DNA of 64,000 nt from contig NC_079487.1 in NCBI RefSeq assembly GCF_020520425.1, positions 134,686,385-134,750,384 of the forward strand, written 5' to 3'. This stretch comes from Spinacia oleracea. Its lineage: Eukaryota > Streptophyta > Magnoliopsida > Caryophyllales > Amaranthaceae. Position numbers and translations under genes: made by a program. Positions within the stretch are counted from its first letter, which is position 1. The number at the start of each line of letters is the position of its first letter. Of the stretch, positions 17,489 to 30,118 are shown piece by piece. The notes below the pieces were generated by a model. It was not told where the DNA came from and did no database searches. It saw only the letters and a list, made by a program, of their open reading frames with translations.

Positions 17489-17815
17489 CTCCCTCCGTCC
17501 CATAATATAGTGCCCGTTTGACCAAAATCACGGTTATTAAGGTAAAGTATAACATTGATAATAAAAACAACAATTATTTGTACTTTCAAGATAAAGTACA
17601 TGTTAGTTGGCTTTTTTGGAAAAAAAAATATATAGATTAAAGGTGTGTACATAATAAATAGGCCTAAAAAAGACAAAAATCAAGCACATGGGTTGAATAA
17701 AAAATGAAAAAGTACAATTTTCAAAGTAAAAATTAATGGTTTAAAATAGAAATAGGCACATCATTTAGGGACACCATTTTAGGAAAACAGGCACTATATT
17801 ATGGGACGGAGGGAG
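17489..17815. mobile_element. Stowaway-like MITE (copy 1)
   Basis: Terminal inverted repeats CTCCCTCCGTCCCATAATAT / ATATTATGGGACGGAGGGAG flanked by TA on both sides, the Stowaway (Tc1/mariner-type) pattern. 327 bp with no coding capacity. A near-identical copy lies at 30119-30443. Confidence 0.93.
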
Positions 17816-17817
17816 TA

Positions 17818-18368
17818 CTATTTTACCACCTTACTCTTTTTTTTTTTTTTTAATCACCTCAAATAAATAAAAAATTATTTTTGGAATATTCTCTTTGGTA
17901 ACCTTAAGTTTGCATACATATAAATTAAATTATGGTTTTATCTGATTTTTGGTTAAAAACTACTTCGTACATTATTTGATTAAACTGTAGTTAACTATAA
18001 TCAATTAATGATTAATTTACTTAAATACCCTTAAAACATAATTTTCCCTCCCAGATGAAAAGAGTATTTCCTTCCAAATCATTTCCTCTTATATATACCC
18101 AAACCGATAAACCTTAACACCCAACTCATTATTATGCAACAAAGTAGTTGCTTACATAATTAGAAATGTTACATTTGCAATTGGGTGTTTTTGTACATCC
18201 AGATGTTAACCACGGTTAATCAAATTGGTCAAACCATAATTAATATGTCATTGTTTAATTATGTACAAAAACTTAAGGTTAACAAAGAGAACATTTTTTT
18301 TTGTTTTACCAAAGAGAAAAATAAGAAGCTTAAGGTTACCAAAGAGAACATTCTTGTTTTTCACTAGG
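17818..18368. other. AT-rich spacer, no gene
   Basis: Short frames only. The motif TTACCAAAGAGAA / TTAACAAAGAGAA recurs at 18280-18350, and TTCTCTTTGGTAACCTTAAG at 17890 is its inverted partner. So 17885-18355 may be a diverged inverted-repeat element. Confidence 0.4.
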
Positions 18369-18993
18369 TGACAGAAAGCGTTACTTTTTTTTTTTTGACG
18401 GGTAAAGGGAAAATTTCATTAAAATAAAATCATACAACATCTACAATCAAAGTTTTCCCTAAACAAGAACAAATCTAAAATACAATAACAAATTCTTTTT
18501 TTCAAATAACTAAATGAGCAAATACTGAAGAACGGCTCCGGAATCATGGTATATGTGTAGCCATGAAATAACTTCGATGTCAAAGCATCTTTACGTTGTA
18601 TGGAGGACCTCGTTATAGACGTTATAGTCATCTTGAAAATTGAATCTGCTTCATATCCCGGATTGATTTTCATCTTCAAAGTGCATCATAGAAACAACAC
18701 GATTTCCACCATGAAATACACAAACAACACCCCTCGACTCGATACCCACACAAAAGCAGAAAACCTTTCGAAAAGAAAAGAGAAAAAATCCTGTATTTCA
18801 AGGGAGAATCTTTCCTCTCTGGAGGAGGACGCATTATTAGACCTACAATAACAAAAACTAAAGGAGAGAACACAAGAAAACAAAGCAATTGGGGCTTTCC
18901 AACGGTTAAACCGATGGAAGCCCCTCAAAAATTACCAATGGAGGCTAGGGTTTCGAGGAGAGAGAGGAGAGTCGTGGAGAGGAGAGTCGGGAT

Positions 18994-19625
18994 TAGGGAT
19001 GTCAGTGGGGCGGGTTTTGTGGGAGATCCGCCCCGCATCCGCCCCAAGTAGGCGGGGATAGGGGTAGGTTTGGCGAGTGATGGGGCGGGGATGGGTATAA
19101 AAATCGTACCCGCCATGGGTGATGGGGTGGGTGTGGATTTTGTGTTAAACCCGCCCCATCCCCACTCGCCCCGTTACATACCCGCCATGGGTGATAGGGA
19201 GGATGTGGATTTACTTGTTTGTAGGTAACAATATGAATTTAGGTGAGACTTCTAAGTTGTTTTTTGTTTTGATTTTTTTGTTATTACGAGTATTTTTTTC
19301 CAATTATATATGATACTTTTAGTAATAAGGTGTCTTTTCTAAAGTTAAATTTTAGTTTCTTCGTATATATGGCAAAGATTTTCTAAATAAGAAAAATTAG
19401 GTGGGTATGGAGCGGGTATGAGGCGGGGATGAGACGGGGATGGATACCTAGGTGGGTGGTGGGGCGGGGATGGATTTTGGTTTGTACCCGTTGGGGCGGG
19501 AATGAGGATGAATTTTGTACCCGCCATGGGTACGTGATGGGGCGGGGATGGAGATGAAAATTTTAGGCGAGGATAGGGATGGAGGGATCTACATCCGCAT
19601 CCGCCCTGCCCCATTGACATCCCTT
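18994..19625. mobile_element. hAT-like element rich in GGCGGGGATGG repeats, nested in LINE
   Basis: Ends TAGGGATGTCAGTGGGGCGG and CCCCATTGACATCCCT form inverted repeats. The flanks are GTCGGGAT (18986-18993) and GTCAGGAT (19626-19633), an 8-bp duplication with one change. The interior carries degenerate GTACCCGCCATGGGTGATGGGG repeats on both strands. No transposase is present. Confidence 0.75.
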
Positions 19626-19651
19626 GTCAGGATTATGTTCAAGATTTATTA

Positions 19652-19917
19652 CTCCATCCGTCCCTTAATACTCACACCGTTTGGACTAGACACGTTTGCC
19701 AATGCACATCTTTGACCATCAATATCTTACACTACATAGTATAAAAACTTACTCCGTAAATTTTTTCAATATTATGAAAATATATATTAAGTTGAAGCCA
19801 ACACTATATTATATACTAACATTTATTTTCATATACTAGAAATAAAATAGGGTCAAAGTGAATTATGTGAATAGTGCCAAAAGTCAAAACGGTGCGAGTA
19901 TTAAGGGAAAGAGGGAG
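19652..19917. mobile_element. Stowaway-like MITE nested in LINE
   Basis: CTCCATCCGTCCCTTAATACTC at the left and GAGTATTAAGGGAAAGAGGGAG at the right are inverted repeats, flanked by TA. Internal ACCGTTTGGAC / GTCAAAACGGT stretches extend the inverted repeat. Confidence 0.85.
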
Positions 19918-19947
19918 TAATTATGAATCTTGACAGAAAACGTTACT

Positions 19948-20917
19948 TGGTTGCAAAGAAATTGTTTTTTTTAGATGTGGTAAAAAGCTAATGGTAATAT
20001 TTGAATTTTGAAAGGGTGAAAAACCCTCATGTTTTGACTGAATTGATCGTTCCAAAGTGATATAACACTCAAAAGTCAATAGCCTAATGTCGGAAGCTGA
20101 TACATATACGCCTTGGGTATGGAATAGTGCCATATCTTGGGCTCTCATTGGTTGTTTTCACATAAGCAACCACACATAACATGGGATTTAAATTTAAATC
20201 TAAAATAGCAACCCCTTGGTAGCAATGATTTGACCGTTGAGTCTTGACACATCAAGTTAATTTTACTGTTCCTTGGTATGGGAGTCAAGTACAAGGCATT
20301 GCTCAATGCTCCCTTCAGGGAGTACAATAATTGAAGGTAGAGAGGAGTAGAGGGGGACATCGGAACTTCAACCGAAAGTATACACAAAATCAACAAGAGA
20401 GACAACTTGGAACTAGTTGGAATTCAAGGAGATCTCCCAATTCGAATATCACATTTTTAGTTAGTTGGATAAATAAATTCACTTTATTTGGTTCAATTCG
20501 ATATGTATTTGTTATTTTTTATCTAATTGTGTATGTAGTACGACTTTCAATCTATTAATGAAATAAGGTAAATTTGTCAAAGTTGATCTTTCATATTTCA
20601 AAATTTGCGACCAAATACCTTATACGAAGTATAAATTTTAGGTTGATGTCAGACTTTAAACTTAAAATTAATTGCGAGAGACAACATGAGACCAGTATCC
20701 CGCATTGACTTCTGTTTTTCGGTTGTTGACCATCATGTGCAAACTTTTGGCTATTCTTACCCTTTTTCCTCCGGAATTCCCAACTATAAAAGCTAAAAAC
20801 AAAATAATAATAATCGAAAGTTAATGTCAGAAAAAAATAGGTAGTATAGCCAACTTCGACAACACGTGATGATAAAAAATTCTCATCTTTCCAATTTGGG
20901 AAATTTGGCATTAGAAA
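19948..20917. other. Upstream region of the RING E3 gene
   Basis: No gene. The segment about 20570-20912 begins GGTAAATTTGTCAAAGTTGATC and ends GAAATTTGGC, resembling the ends of the MULE-like element at 36163-36689. It may be a distant member, but no convincing target duplication was found. The leader of the RING gene starts somewhere near 20990-21080 (CT-rich). Confidence 0.4.
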
Positions 20918-21082
20918 ATGAAGAGATACATAACATCAAGGGACAAACTAGTCATTTTATCTCTCCAAAAAAATTCGACCGTTAAACAAAAAGCTTGTCC
21001 TAAACGTCTCCAATTCAAAACCCTTCATCTCTTTCGCACTCTCTCTCTCCTCCTCTGTTTCTCAAATCTGAACGGACCATCA

Positions 21083-23170
21083 ATGGTGACACAAGATTCA
21101 AAGCAAACCCCACAAAACAAGAAAACCCCATCTGACAACCCAACCCAAATCCCAGAAAATTGCAACGATAATCACAACACCATGAGTATGTTCAGCCCAA
21201 GATTCAAATCAGTTGCAGCAATGGCGGGTTGGGATGAAGAAACCCTACTTTCTACTCTTATTGTTGAAGACACCCCTGAAAGAATCTTGAGGGATAAAAA
21301 ACGTTCTGATTTGCTCGTGAAATCTCCTCCTTCTAGTTCTAGAAGAAAGAGAAGGCGGTCTCGGCCGGGTTCGATTTCAATTGCGGTTTTTAATCTTGAT
21401 TTGGATGATGAATCTACTGACACCAGCATCAAAGGTAAGTTAATTTCCCCTTTTTGATTGGGTTTTGATTTAAAAGATTGAAGATTTGGATTTTGTGGTG
21501 GAATTATAGTGATTTAATTGATTGGATTAGGATGAAATTCTGTGGATTGTTCTTGATTAAATGTTATTCGGATTAAAGTACGTGTTCAAGTGTCCGACTA
21601 GGCTATTTTGATTAAAAAAATGCATGTTTTTAGCCCAAATAAGGATACTTGAGTGAAATGAGGAGTCCAAGTGTGATTTAATTGGTAGGGTTTGGTGGAT
21701 TTAATCTCAATTAAATGTTACTCGGATTAGGGTACGTGTTTAAGTGTTCTACTCGAACATTTCATGTAAAAACTCCGAAGATTTTATCCCAATATTAATT
21801 GTTGAGCATCCAATTGTGGTACTAAATATGAAATGAAGAGTCCGAGTAACATAGTCTTGATCAATTTTACTGATAAGTTCTTTTTAATTTTTTGAGGGAA
21901 TGATAAGTTCTTTTTAGGTCTTTTGTTTCAATTAATTTCAATGAAATTGAAAGGTTTTAAAATAATCATCAAGATTGGAGGATATTAATTTCAATTTGAT
22001 GATAATTTTGTGGATTTCTGGAATGGGCAGAGGCAGAGAAGGATAAAATTGATTTACCAAAGAAAGTTGAAGAATTACCAAAAGACAAAGAGCAGGAGAA
22101 TGCTGATGCTGAGGTTGCTGTTGATTGCGCGAATTCGTCAGCACTTCCTTGTATGGATCGTCTTAGAGATGAACTTTCCTGTGCTGTAAGTGTGCTCAAT
22201 TTAGTTTTACCACCATCAATTCATCTTCAATTAGCCCTCGGCACCCGTCCCCCAAATGGGATTAGGCGTAAACTTGTGTGCAACGGGTGTATTGTATACA
22301 GGTTTAGTCATCCGTAATGACATGTAAGATGACTCCGTGATGGGGTGACTTTTATGTCATTTAGGGAGGCTAGTCTGTTGTATATAAGACCTACTTAAAC
22401 CCGTATGGGTTGTTTTTATGTATATGATCAAACCCGGGGCTTTTTTGTTTATGTATTCAGATTTGCTTGGACATCTGTTATGAACCAAGCACAACTCCTT
22501 GTGGGCACAGGTAAACTTCAAATGGTAAAAACTTGAATACAAAAACTGAAAAAATGGAATCTTTCAATGTAACATAGAGCTTATGTTTTCCACAGTTTTT
22601 GCAAGAACTGCTTGAAATCTGCAGCTGAAAAATGTGGCAAAAGATGTCCAAAATGCAGGCAGTTAATCAGGTACTATTGTATACAAACAATGATGAATTA
22701 TTTGAACAAAACTATTGATGAAACAATTTCTGGGTACTAATGTATACTAACAATGATGAATTCTTTACAGCAATGGAAGATCCTGCACTATAAACACAGT
22801 CCTTTGGAATACAATACAACTTTTATTCCCAGCAGTAATCGAGTCTAGGAAATCAGCTGCAGCTTCGAGTAGCAGTACAGCATCTGATTATCGCAAGAAG
22901 AGCAGTGAAAGGATGATCAGTACTAATAATGAAGCTTCTGATAATAACAATGTGCGTATGACTAGAAGACTCAGAGTATCAAGAAGATCAGAAGAAGCTA
23001 GTTTGAGCAGTAGAAGAGGAGTTCCAAACCAAGATGAAGATGCTGCATTGGCATTGAGGTTACAGAGGGAAGAATTCATGGAGATTTATAGAGGGTCCAC
23101 TTTGGCCCGAAGTAACTTGAGAGCTATGGCTCAAAGAGCTATGAATCTTGATAGAAACCGCGTTGTTTGA
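21083..23170 (+). CDS. RING-finger (C3HC4-type) E3 ubiquitin ligase-like protein
   Basis: Five exons from splice borders: 21083-21434, 22031-22185, 22461-22510, 22596-22670, 22771-23170. They join in frame to 343 residues. The first exon gives a hydrophilic N-terminus with a basic patch (SSRRKRRRSRPGS, a possible nuclear signal). The RING is assembled from exons 2 to 4: SCAICLDICYEPSTTPCGHS, then FCKNCLKSAAEKCGKRCPKC, so Cys-x2-Cys, Cys-x-His-x2-Cys-x2-Cys and Cys-x2-Cys ligands are all present. After the RING come INTVLWNTIQLLFPAVIE and a Ser/Arg-rich tail ending NLDRNRVV. RING proteins of this type transfer ubiquitin from an E2, so the role is inferred from the domain. I prefer the ATG at 21083 over upstream in-frame ATG 20918 because the extension is unlike coding sequence. 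A partial copy (exons 4-5) lies at 16536-16985. Confidence 0.88.
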
Positions 23171-23567
23171 TGATCTTGTTTCTCATTAGATAAATTGGAA
23201 CGACACAGAGAAGATTAATGATTTGTTTTTCATGATAGTCATGAGTGTGTTTTATTTGTAGGAAAAGGAACTTGGGAACTTGCTTTAGTTCCCTTGTTCA
23301 GTTCTAGCCTGATTATGACTCAATTACGCGCATTTATATTGCAAATCTTATATTATTGCGGATCTTGTACATGTTTTAAATCTTATTATAAAGATACTTG
23401 TTCATATAGATTTATCAACAACTTATTTGTGGACATATATTTAGTGATTGGGGGAGAGGCAGATCAATGCCATCAAAATCAGACATTTTTCTTGTTTCAG
23501 ACGGGTTCTGTAGTCGAGAGCAATCAGTGTTTACCGTTGAAGGATTATTTCAGTTCATAGTTTAAGC

Positions 23568-23824
23568 TAGAGCTGATCAACAGGAGTCTGGTCCACCCCA
23601 GCCCGAAATTAGCGGGCTATGGGCAGAATATTTAGACCCGGATTTCAGGCCCAGACCGAATTTTAAACAATATTGCGGGCTTTGGGCAACGTAAAACTGC
23701 AATTTTAGTCCGGCCCGAAAGGCTGATGTTTTTGGCCTGAAACTCTGAATTAGCAGGTTTTGGGCATACAAATCGGCCCGGATCTTGACCCAAACCCGGC
23801 CTGACCACCTTTTGATCAGGTCTA
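23568..23824. mobile_element. hAT-like MITE (GGCCCGAAA-rich)
   Basis: Ends TAGAGCTGATCAA and TTGATCAGGTCTA are inverted repeats. Flanks GTTTAAGC (23560-23567) and GTTTGTGC (23825-23832) are a decayed 8-bp duplication. The interior is rich in CCCGGCCC/GGCCCGAAA-type repeats, as in the element at 52320-52631. Confidence 0.7.
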
Positions 23825-24345
23825 GTTTGTGCCCGTCTTTCAGAAAAAATAACCTCATACTAAATCAATCTCTTCTCATTAGAACAGACAGCAGTTGCCA
23901 GAGAAGAACAAATTACAAGAAACATAAATCTGTGATTCCATTAGAACAGACAAGAAAAATATTTTTGTAACAAACAGCATCCATGATCATGTTTATTCAC
24001 ATTCGTTCGAGTTATACAAAAAGTCATTCTTACATACTTACATATAAGTATATAACTATATAAGGTTACAGATGGGGGAAGTGATTAGCCCTCATTTAAT
24101 ATTAAGTAATATTTACAAAAGAATATACAATATTGGAAGGTTGCACTCAGTATAATCAACGGTCGGGGTTGGCTCCGCCTCGTGCACCAAATACAGCACG
24201 TGTTAGCGTTAAGAATCCCAGAAAGTTGAACAAAAACATATCACTCTAACTAGGTTTTCAAGTATGGAAAAACCGCGTAACAGCAATTTGACTTCAGAAC
24301 AGGACATCATTCATGGTGGACTACTTTAGTGCCAAAATGAAAAAG

Positions 24346-27300
24346 TTACGCGGATGGGGAGGAGAAAACAATGGTCTGACCCAGCACAAAAAGGACTAGT
24401 GAGAGTTCGATCGCAAATATTGTGGATAAAAGTGAACGATCGACTGTCCATCCGTATAAGGTGAGCCCTCCAGGATTCGCCTGCAAATACATCACTGTAA
24501 TTTCTTCTCAGTATGATGAACATTAGCAAATAATGAGCACCTTAAGTACAAGAAAATTCAATTTCCTAGTATCTTAAAGCAAATAGACAATATGAACTTA
24601 AATTCGAGACACTAGAAACAAAATGGAATATAGTCCAGATCTGAAACAAAGGCCAACAGCCTAACAAGGGGAGTTCCAGTATTCCATTGCTTGAGTGTGA
24701 CCTACAAATTGGGGTTTTGGCCGAGTCTAATGGAAAGCAATTGAAGTTGAAATGATGTTGAGTACTGTGAGTAGGGTAAAATCAGCAATACTGGAGAATA
24801 ACTAAAAACATTCCAAACACTTTTCAAATGTTTTTCCCCTTCTGAAGAAATCAAGTAGAAAAGCACGGATGGTCTTAGAAACTGTAGTGTTCTAATGTTT
24901 CGTACTCACGTCCTCCTTAACTTGTAAAAAGTAAACAACAAAAACCTTGAAAGTTCTAACCAAAATCTTAGGTTTCTGGTTCCAGGCGCAGGTAAATAAA
25001 TCTGTCTCAAATTCGACAAAATATAATGTCTCTTGTTCTGACTATTGTTTTGAGAGGTACAACTGTACAACAACCGATGAATTGGTCAATATTTTTTGCA
25101 CCTCAAAGTTAGACACCTGCTGGTTTTAATAGTATTTTTAATTTATCCTTCATTCAATGGTTCAGAATAGGATTTTCAAGTTAACCACTACTCCCTCCGT
25201 ACCTAAATGTTTTTCCCGTTTGCCATTTTACGCGGTAATTAACACACATTTCGAAGAACATAGTGTTGAAATCAAACAAGGAAAACTGAAACTGAGAATG
25301 AGGAATGAAAGGATAGTTTGTCCTTAAACCTTCTCTGCCAATGTGCAGCATTGAGATAGACCATGTTCATTGTCAAAAAAGTTTATTACTACTACAAGCA
25401 TGTTGATACCTTAAACTGCAAAACGTCATATGAAATAAACGATAGAATAGATTACAAGAAAAAAGATGAAGTAGACTTACCAAAAGATTGCCTCTTGTTA
25501 TATGAAGACACTGAAGCAAACTGCGAATGGCTGATAATTTCATTCTCATCCAGCAAATTCGATTCACTCTCAGAATAATTTGATAATGAGTTCAACGAAA
25601 TTGAACGTCTTCCTCCATCAAGGGACTTGCAAGTTACTAATGCATGCCATCTAAAAGCCATTGCACCGATGCCCTGGGCTCTGGAGGAAATTTTTGTACC
25701 AGCATGCAAGCAAAGAAGTGTCTCAACAACTTGAACAATGGATGTTACCTAGAATCAGGAGCATCATAAAGAAATTAGAAATGTAGAAAGAAGCACACGG
25801 TAGAAATAGAGCAATTTGTTACCAAAATGGCAAAGGGAAAGACACTGAAGGTCTGTTTGCTACAATAGTGATCACCACTTAGTTTGGTACCGTTTAGTGC
25901 CTGCGGTTGACGGGGTATGGGAGGTCAAGAGGCGTGTAGCTCCATTCCTAATTGGTTGAGACTGGAGAAGATGATGTTTCCATAACAACCCACAAATTTG
26001 ATGTTCTTACTTCTTACAAAAGAAAAAGGTTAAAATGATGAAAGTCATTTAGTAGAAAATGGATCCATCTAAAGAAGTTTTACAAGAAAATAGGGAAAAG
26101 GCACACACACCATCTAAAAGCCTAGCGTAAGAGCGATATAAGAGGTCCCTCTCCCCATAAGTTTTCTTCTTGAATCAATCATCTCTGCTCTTACTTGCAA
26201 TCCCTCGAATGATTTTCATATCAATTCTATGAAGTGTTTCAGGAATCAAGGGTCACAAGTTCGAATCAACCAAGTCTTGTTTTTTGCCACTTACTTTTAA
26301 TAGAAATCAGATTACTATCTCTAATCATTTCTTGTTTTTCACTGTGCTATGAAATCCTCATCTCTGGCTTTCTGCAAATCTTGTTCTATGAACCTGACCT
26401 TAGCTACATATTAATACTATGCCATAAGTTTGAAAGGTATCTTGTTACACACAACTTCTGAGAATTGAGCAGCTCCTTGATCTCAGTAACCTAGCCTACT
26501 TCCAAGTAAGATCATCGATTTACAATACAATATATATCATTCATCTCAATCTTCATATGAGGCAATAGGCATTTCTGCCATTAATGATTATTGGCATCAC
26601 CGAAAGTTTGCTTGTAAAACTAATTAAAATACCCCCTAAGCTCTATAACTAGATTCAGTATGATTTCCTTTTGAGGGTCGGATAGCTTCCAGCCATCCCC
26701 AAGAACTAGCACAGATAACATATAATCTGCACATAAACATGGGCATACTTCAGTCAATCTAAACTGCAAACTTGATGCTTTGTTTCAGCTCCTATTGTCT
26801 TTATTTTTATGTGTGTGTTTCTGTTGTGGGTGCGGGGGGGGGGGGGGGGGGGGGGGCGTTATAAACTCTTACGTATACAGACCATAGAACAACACACAAA
26901 TAGATAAGAAAATGTATCAAGTTCATTTATCCACCAATTCAACTTTTAAACTATCTACCTATAAAAGGTACATAGGTAGGTATGTATCACCATATCCAAC
27001 AAAAGAACTTCTAATAAAAGCTTTAATGTTTGAGCCTTTTGAGGTTTGTAGACAACATCAACTCATAAATTTCTAGTTTGGTTTTGCCCAAGAAGCAAAC
27101 AAACTTCTAATCACATCACACCCTGTGAATTTTACAGGTGTGACAAAAACCTCTCACCTGAATCCAGAATATCAACAATAACTAAGGTTTATCTATTCAC
27201 TGCCAATTATGTTAGCACTATTGTGTAATAATAGTAAGATCCTATATCGGGATTATAATTTTCTTTTTCGAAATATGAAAAGTTTTAAATGATTGGAACT

Positions 27301-29519
27301 TGCACAGTAGTAAGACTACCAAAGTACCAAGTATGTGGTTTTATCTCATATCCCATAAAAAACAAACACAAAAAATTAAGCATTAAAAGTGAAAATGGAG
27401 TTTTAACTTACAGCAAAATTTCCACCATTTATGAAAGTAACTCTTCCATTAACACCTGTGATCTGTATCAGAGTCATACACAGGCTAGCAGTGACGAACA
27501 GGAACACCAAGATAAGATATATTCGAAATCTGTGGCTAATTTTAGAGAGGTAGTTCCTCAATCTCATGTGTTCATCCATCAAAGTCATTATACTGGATTC
27601 TTTCTCCAAGACTTTCGCATAATCATTGAAATGGATAACTTGCAAATTGCAAGCTAAATGAAAGAGAATGCAGGCTGCTAGCGATATTGCACTTAGGTAT
27701 GTCCAAGATATTACTAATGCTGTCGCATTTAAACTAGCCAGCCACCATGATTGGTTTTGAATGTATATCATGCGCGTAATCTCATGAAGTGCCTTCAAGA
27801 TGCAGCATGGAATCAGGGACTGTAACAGTAGTTGATATGAACCCTGAGGAAAATCAAGAGAAGTTCTTATGAGGGCACATTAAAAGAGATTAGGAACAGA
27901 ACATTCGTAATGTAAGGAGTTCATTGACAAAAGGTCTAGCTTAAATGCTACAGCATTAAGAATTGCCGCAACTCTGGTTTCAGGCCATTTCTATTGTACT
28001 TGTAATGTATTGTTCAACTTCACTGAACATTGCTGGTGATCTCTACTTAAGAATTGCCTCCCAATTCATTAACCATATTACTCGGACCTTAATCTAGAAG
28101 CAATTAGGAATCTAACTCCCTCAAACTTGCATTAAGCTACCACTGCCTAGAAATATACTCCTTCAACCAATATTGCCACCATGAGTTTACATTGAATTGT
28201 ATTGACAAAAAATGCACCCCAAATGAATTGAGGTTGATGACTAAAAGTGAGTGGTCGAGTGTTACCACTTCAGCCTGAAACAAGGTTATAACTGCTAACC
28301 ACTGGACCTGACATGGGTAAGAGTCGTTACTGGATAGGTGAAGTCTGTCCCCAGAAGCCTTACTCACTACTCAGGTTCTAAACTTGAAAGCACTAAACGT
28401 CTCTCTTTTGTTCACCATTCTAAAAAGAAGAAATATATAAACGGTGCTATCACAAAAAAGCTTCATCAAATCATTAGTGCTTTAGGATTTTGTGATTAAT
28501 GAATCTCTTAACACACCAATTCGTTCAAATAACAACAAATTGGTTTGTTTGTCCCATAGAAATACTCATTCTACTGCTTCGGACTGGTTTGAGCTAAGGT
28601 TGCACACTTTTAGACCTCCAGGTTTGACTAAAGCAAGAACTTCATAGAAATGCCCGAACATGGAATCTCATTTGTCCTAATTGTATCATAAGATCATCAT
28701 CATCATCATGCTCAAGATTCTGAAACCAGTGTATGCCCTTTCATCCATTTGAATGACTCACTACCACATTAGAAACTAGAATAGCCCCATACAACATAAG
28801 CATACAATGTGGATTGCATTCATGATTAAACAGGAAAGAAGACAAAACCTATGAAAACACTCATCAAAAAGCAATACATATACCCTTAATACAACTCGAA
28901 TTCGAACAATTTATCAACCAACAAACCAAATAAGAGGTAACATCCATGAATAAATAAACTCGAATTCGAACTTAAACCCCAAAATGCAGACCATTTTGAG
29001 TATTGACACAATTAATTCATGGTTTACCTTAATCTTATTGATATATTGATCTTTGAAACGGGCGGTATACCCCCTATACCGATCAACAAACAAGAATTTT
29101 CGAAACCCTCTTTTATTAATATTGTAGGCCACGCAAATCAAAGAAACACCACCAAGAAGAAGATGAGAGGTAAGAATCTCATACTCAAAATCCTTGACTT
29201 GATAATCTTCACAATCCGAGCAATGGGTGAGCTCAATTATCAACATAGGAACTGCAACACCCACTGCAAAGAACACAAACCAAGAAACCACAAATTTCAA
29301 TGGATTTGTCTGATCAAAACACAGAAAACTCAGCCAAAATTCCAACTTTTCTAGGGTTTTCTCAAGCTGTTTATCATCTTCTTCACCCTCTAAATCAACA
29401 ACAACAACACTATTATTATCATCAACATCTTCTTCTTCCTCTTGCTGTTTATCATTTTGCTGGTAGGCCCCACTAGGTGGTAGAAGAAGTGGGGTTGAGT
29501 ACTTCTGCTCTCTCTCCAT
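24346..29519 (-). CDS. DUF3537 family (plant gustatory-receptor-like) multi-pass membrane protein
   Basis: Four exons: 29519-29028, 27843-27412, 25748-25481, 24494-24346, joining to 446 residues, the usual family size. DUF3537 proteins have been proposed from structure to be plant relatives of insect gustatory receptors; their function in plants is not established. Visible features: an acidic N-terminus (QQEEEEDVDD), a first membrane segment around FVVSWFVFFAVGVAVPMLII, a second at LLLGGVSLICVAYNI, further segments in exon 2 (LNATALVISWTYLSAISLAA, IYLILVFLFVTASLC) and in exon 3, the family block RAQGIGAMAFRWHALVTC, and a last helix IFAIELSLVLFVLGQTIVF near the C-terminus. The exon 3-4 junction uses the acceptor ATTACAG at 24495, not the nearer TTTGCAG, because only that keeps the VMYLQANPGG block in frame. 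An in-frame ATG at 29597 would add 26 residues. Confidence 0.87.
25191..25275. mobile_element. Stowaway-like fragment
   Basis: A single CTCCCTCCGTACCTAAATG end preceded by TA, inside the third intron of the DUF3537 gene. The opposite end is not found. Confidence 0.4.
25749..27411 (-). other. DUF3537 intron 2 with a 23-base poly-G run
   Basis: A long intron with no supported gene inside. At 26834-26856 there are 23 consecutive G after TGTGGGTGC. Such a run is rare in this AT-rich sequence. Confidence 0.6.
27844..29027 (-). other. DUF3537 intron 1
   Basis: Intron of about 1.2 kb with canonical borders. The stretch around 28230-28330 reads on the minus strand as a weak tRNA-like pattern (CAGTGGTTAGCAGTTATAACC), possibly an old SINE. 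Nothing else is recognised. Confidence 0.45.
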
Positions 29520-30118
29520 ACAAGAGAGAAGACAAAAAGGGGTTGCTGTATATTTGCAGAAAGGATTGAAAGTGTTCTCTAATGGGTACAAATTCATCCC
29601 CTTTTTGTTTCAAATCAATCAGAATTCGGGAAATTTTAGCTCACCAAAAAAAAACCCCAAATTGAAGATTTGAACAAAAGGGGGTTTGAAGATCAGATAA
29701 CCAACTTTTTTCAAAATTCGTGGGGAAAAATCAGACCTTTTCTTGCTGTTCTTCACTATGAATCAGTCGACTAAAAATCAACCATAAACCAAGCACGAAA
29801 TTGGGAATTTTAATTTATAAAATTGGTATGAATATGGGTTTGATTGTTTTAAAATAAATGCAGACAAAATCAAAGTAGTAAGCAAACGTAAGCTTTGAGG
29901 TTTAGGTCAGGATTTGGTGTGGGGTATTGATGGGATATTTGGGAAATTAATAAGCTGTAAATGATTTGGGGAAGAACATGTCAGCTTGGTGAGTCATGCC
30001 GGATTTTTTGATGTTAAAGAAATTGAAAATGAAAGTTGTGTCGTTGACTATCTACAGTTATTGACTTCTGGCACACTCGAAAGTCCAAATATGGTAATTG
30101 AAAATGGTTAGAGTTGTA

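Larger units (their letters stand above)
18386..19930 (-). mobile_element. LINE-type insertion with two nested elements
   Basis: On the minus strand this ends TTTTAATGAAATTTTCCCTT TACCCGTC and a run of A at 18386, the 3' tail of a LINE-type retroposon. It begins near 19930 after AAGATTCATAA. The insertion is bracketed by the 17-bp duplication TGACAGAAAGCGTTACT at 18369-18385 and TGACAGAAAACGTTACT at 19931-19947 (one mismatch), typical of target-primed integration. No reverse transcriptase remains, so it is internally deleted or non-autonomous. A hAT-like element and a Stowaway MITE sit inside it. Confidence 0.7.

Noticed and set aside
20570-20912. Second MULE-like element like 36163-36689
   Set aside because: Ends are only roughly similar and no 9-bp target duplication is found, so it is mentioned but not called.
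24326-24529. Minus-strand frame starting MLMFIILRRNYSDV in the last DUF3537 exon
   Set aside because: It is the wrong frame; only the frame with VMYLQANPGG and FAIELSLVLFVLGQT fits the family and the splice phase.
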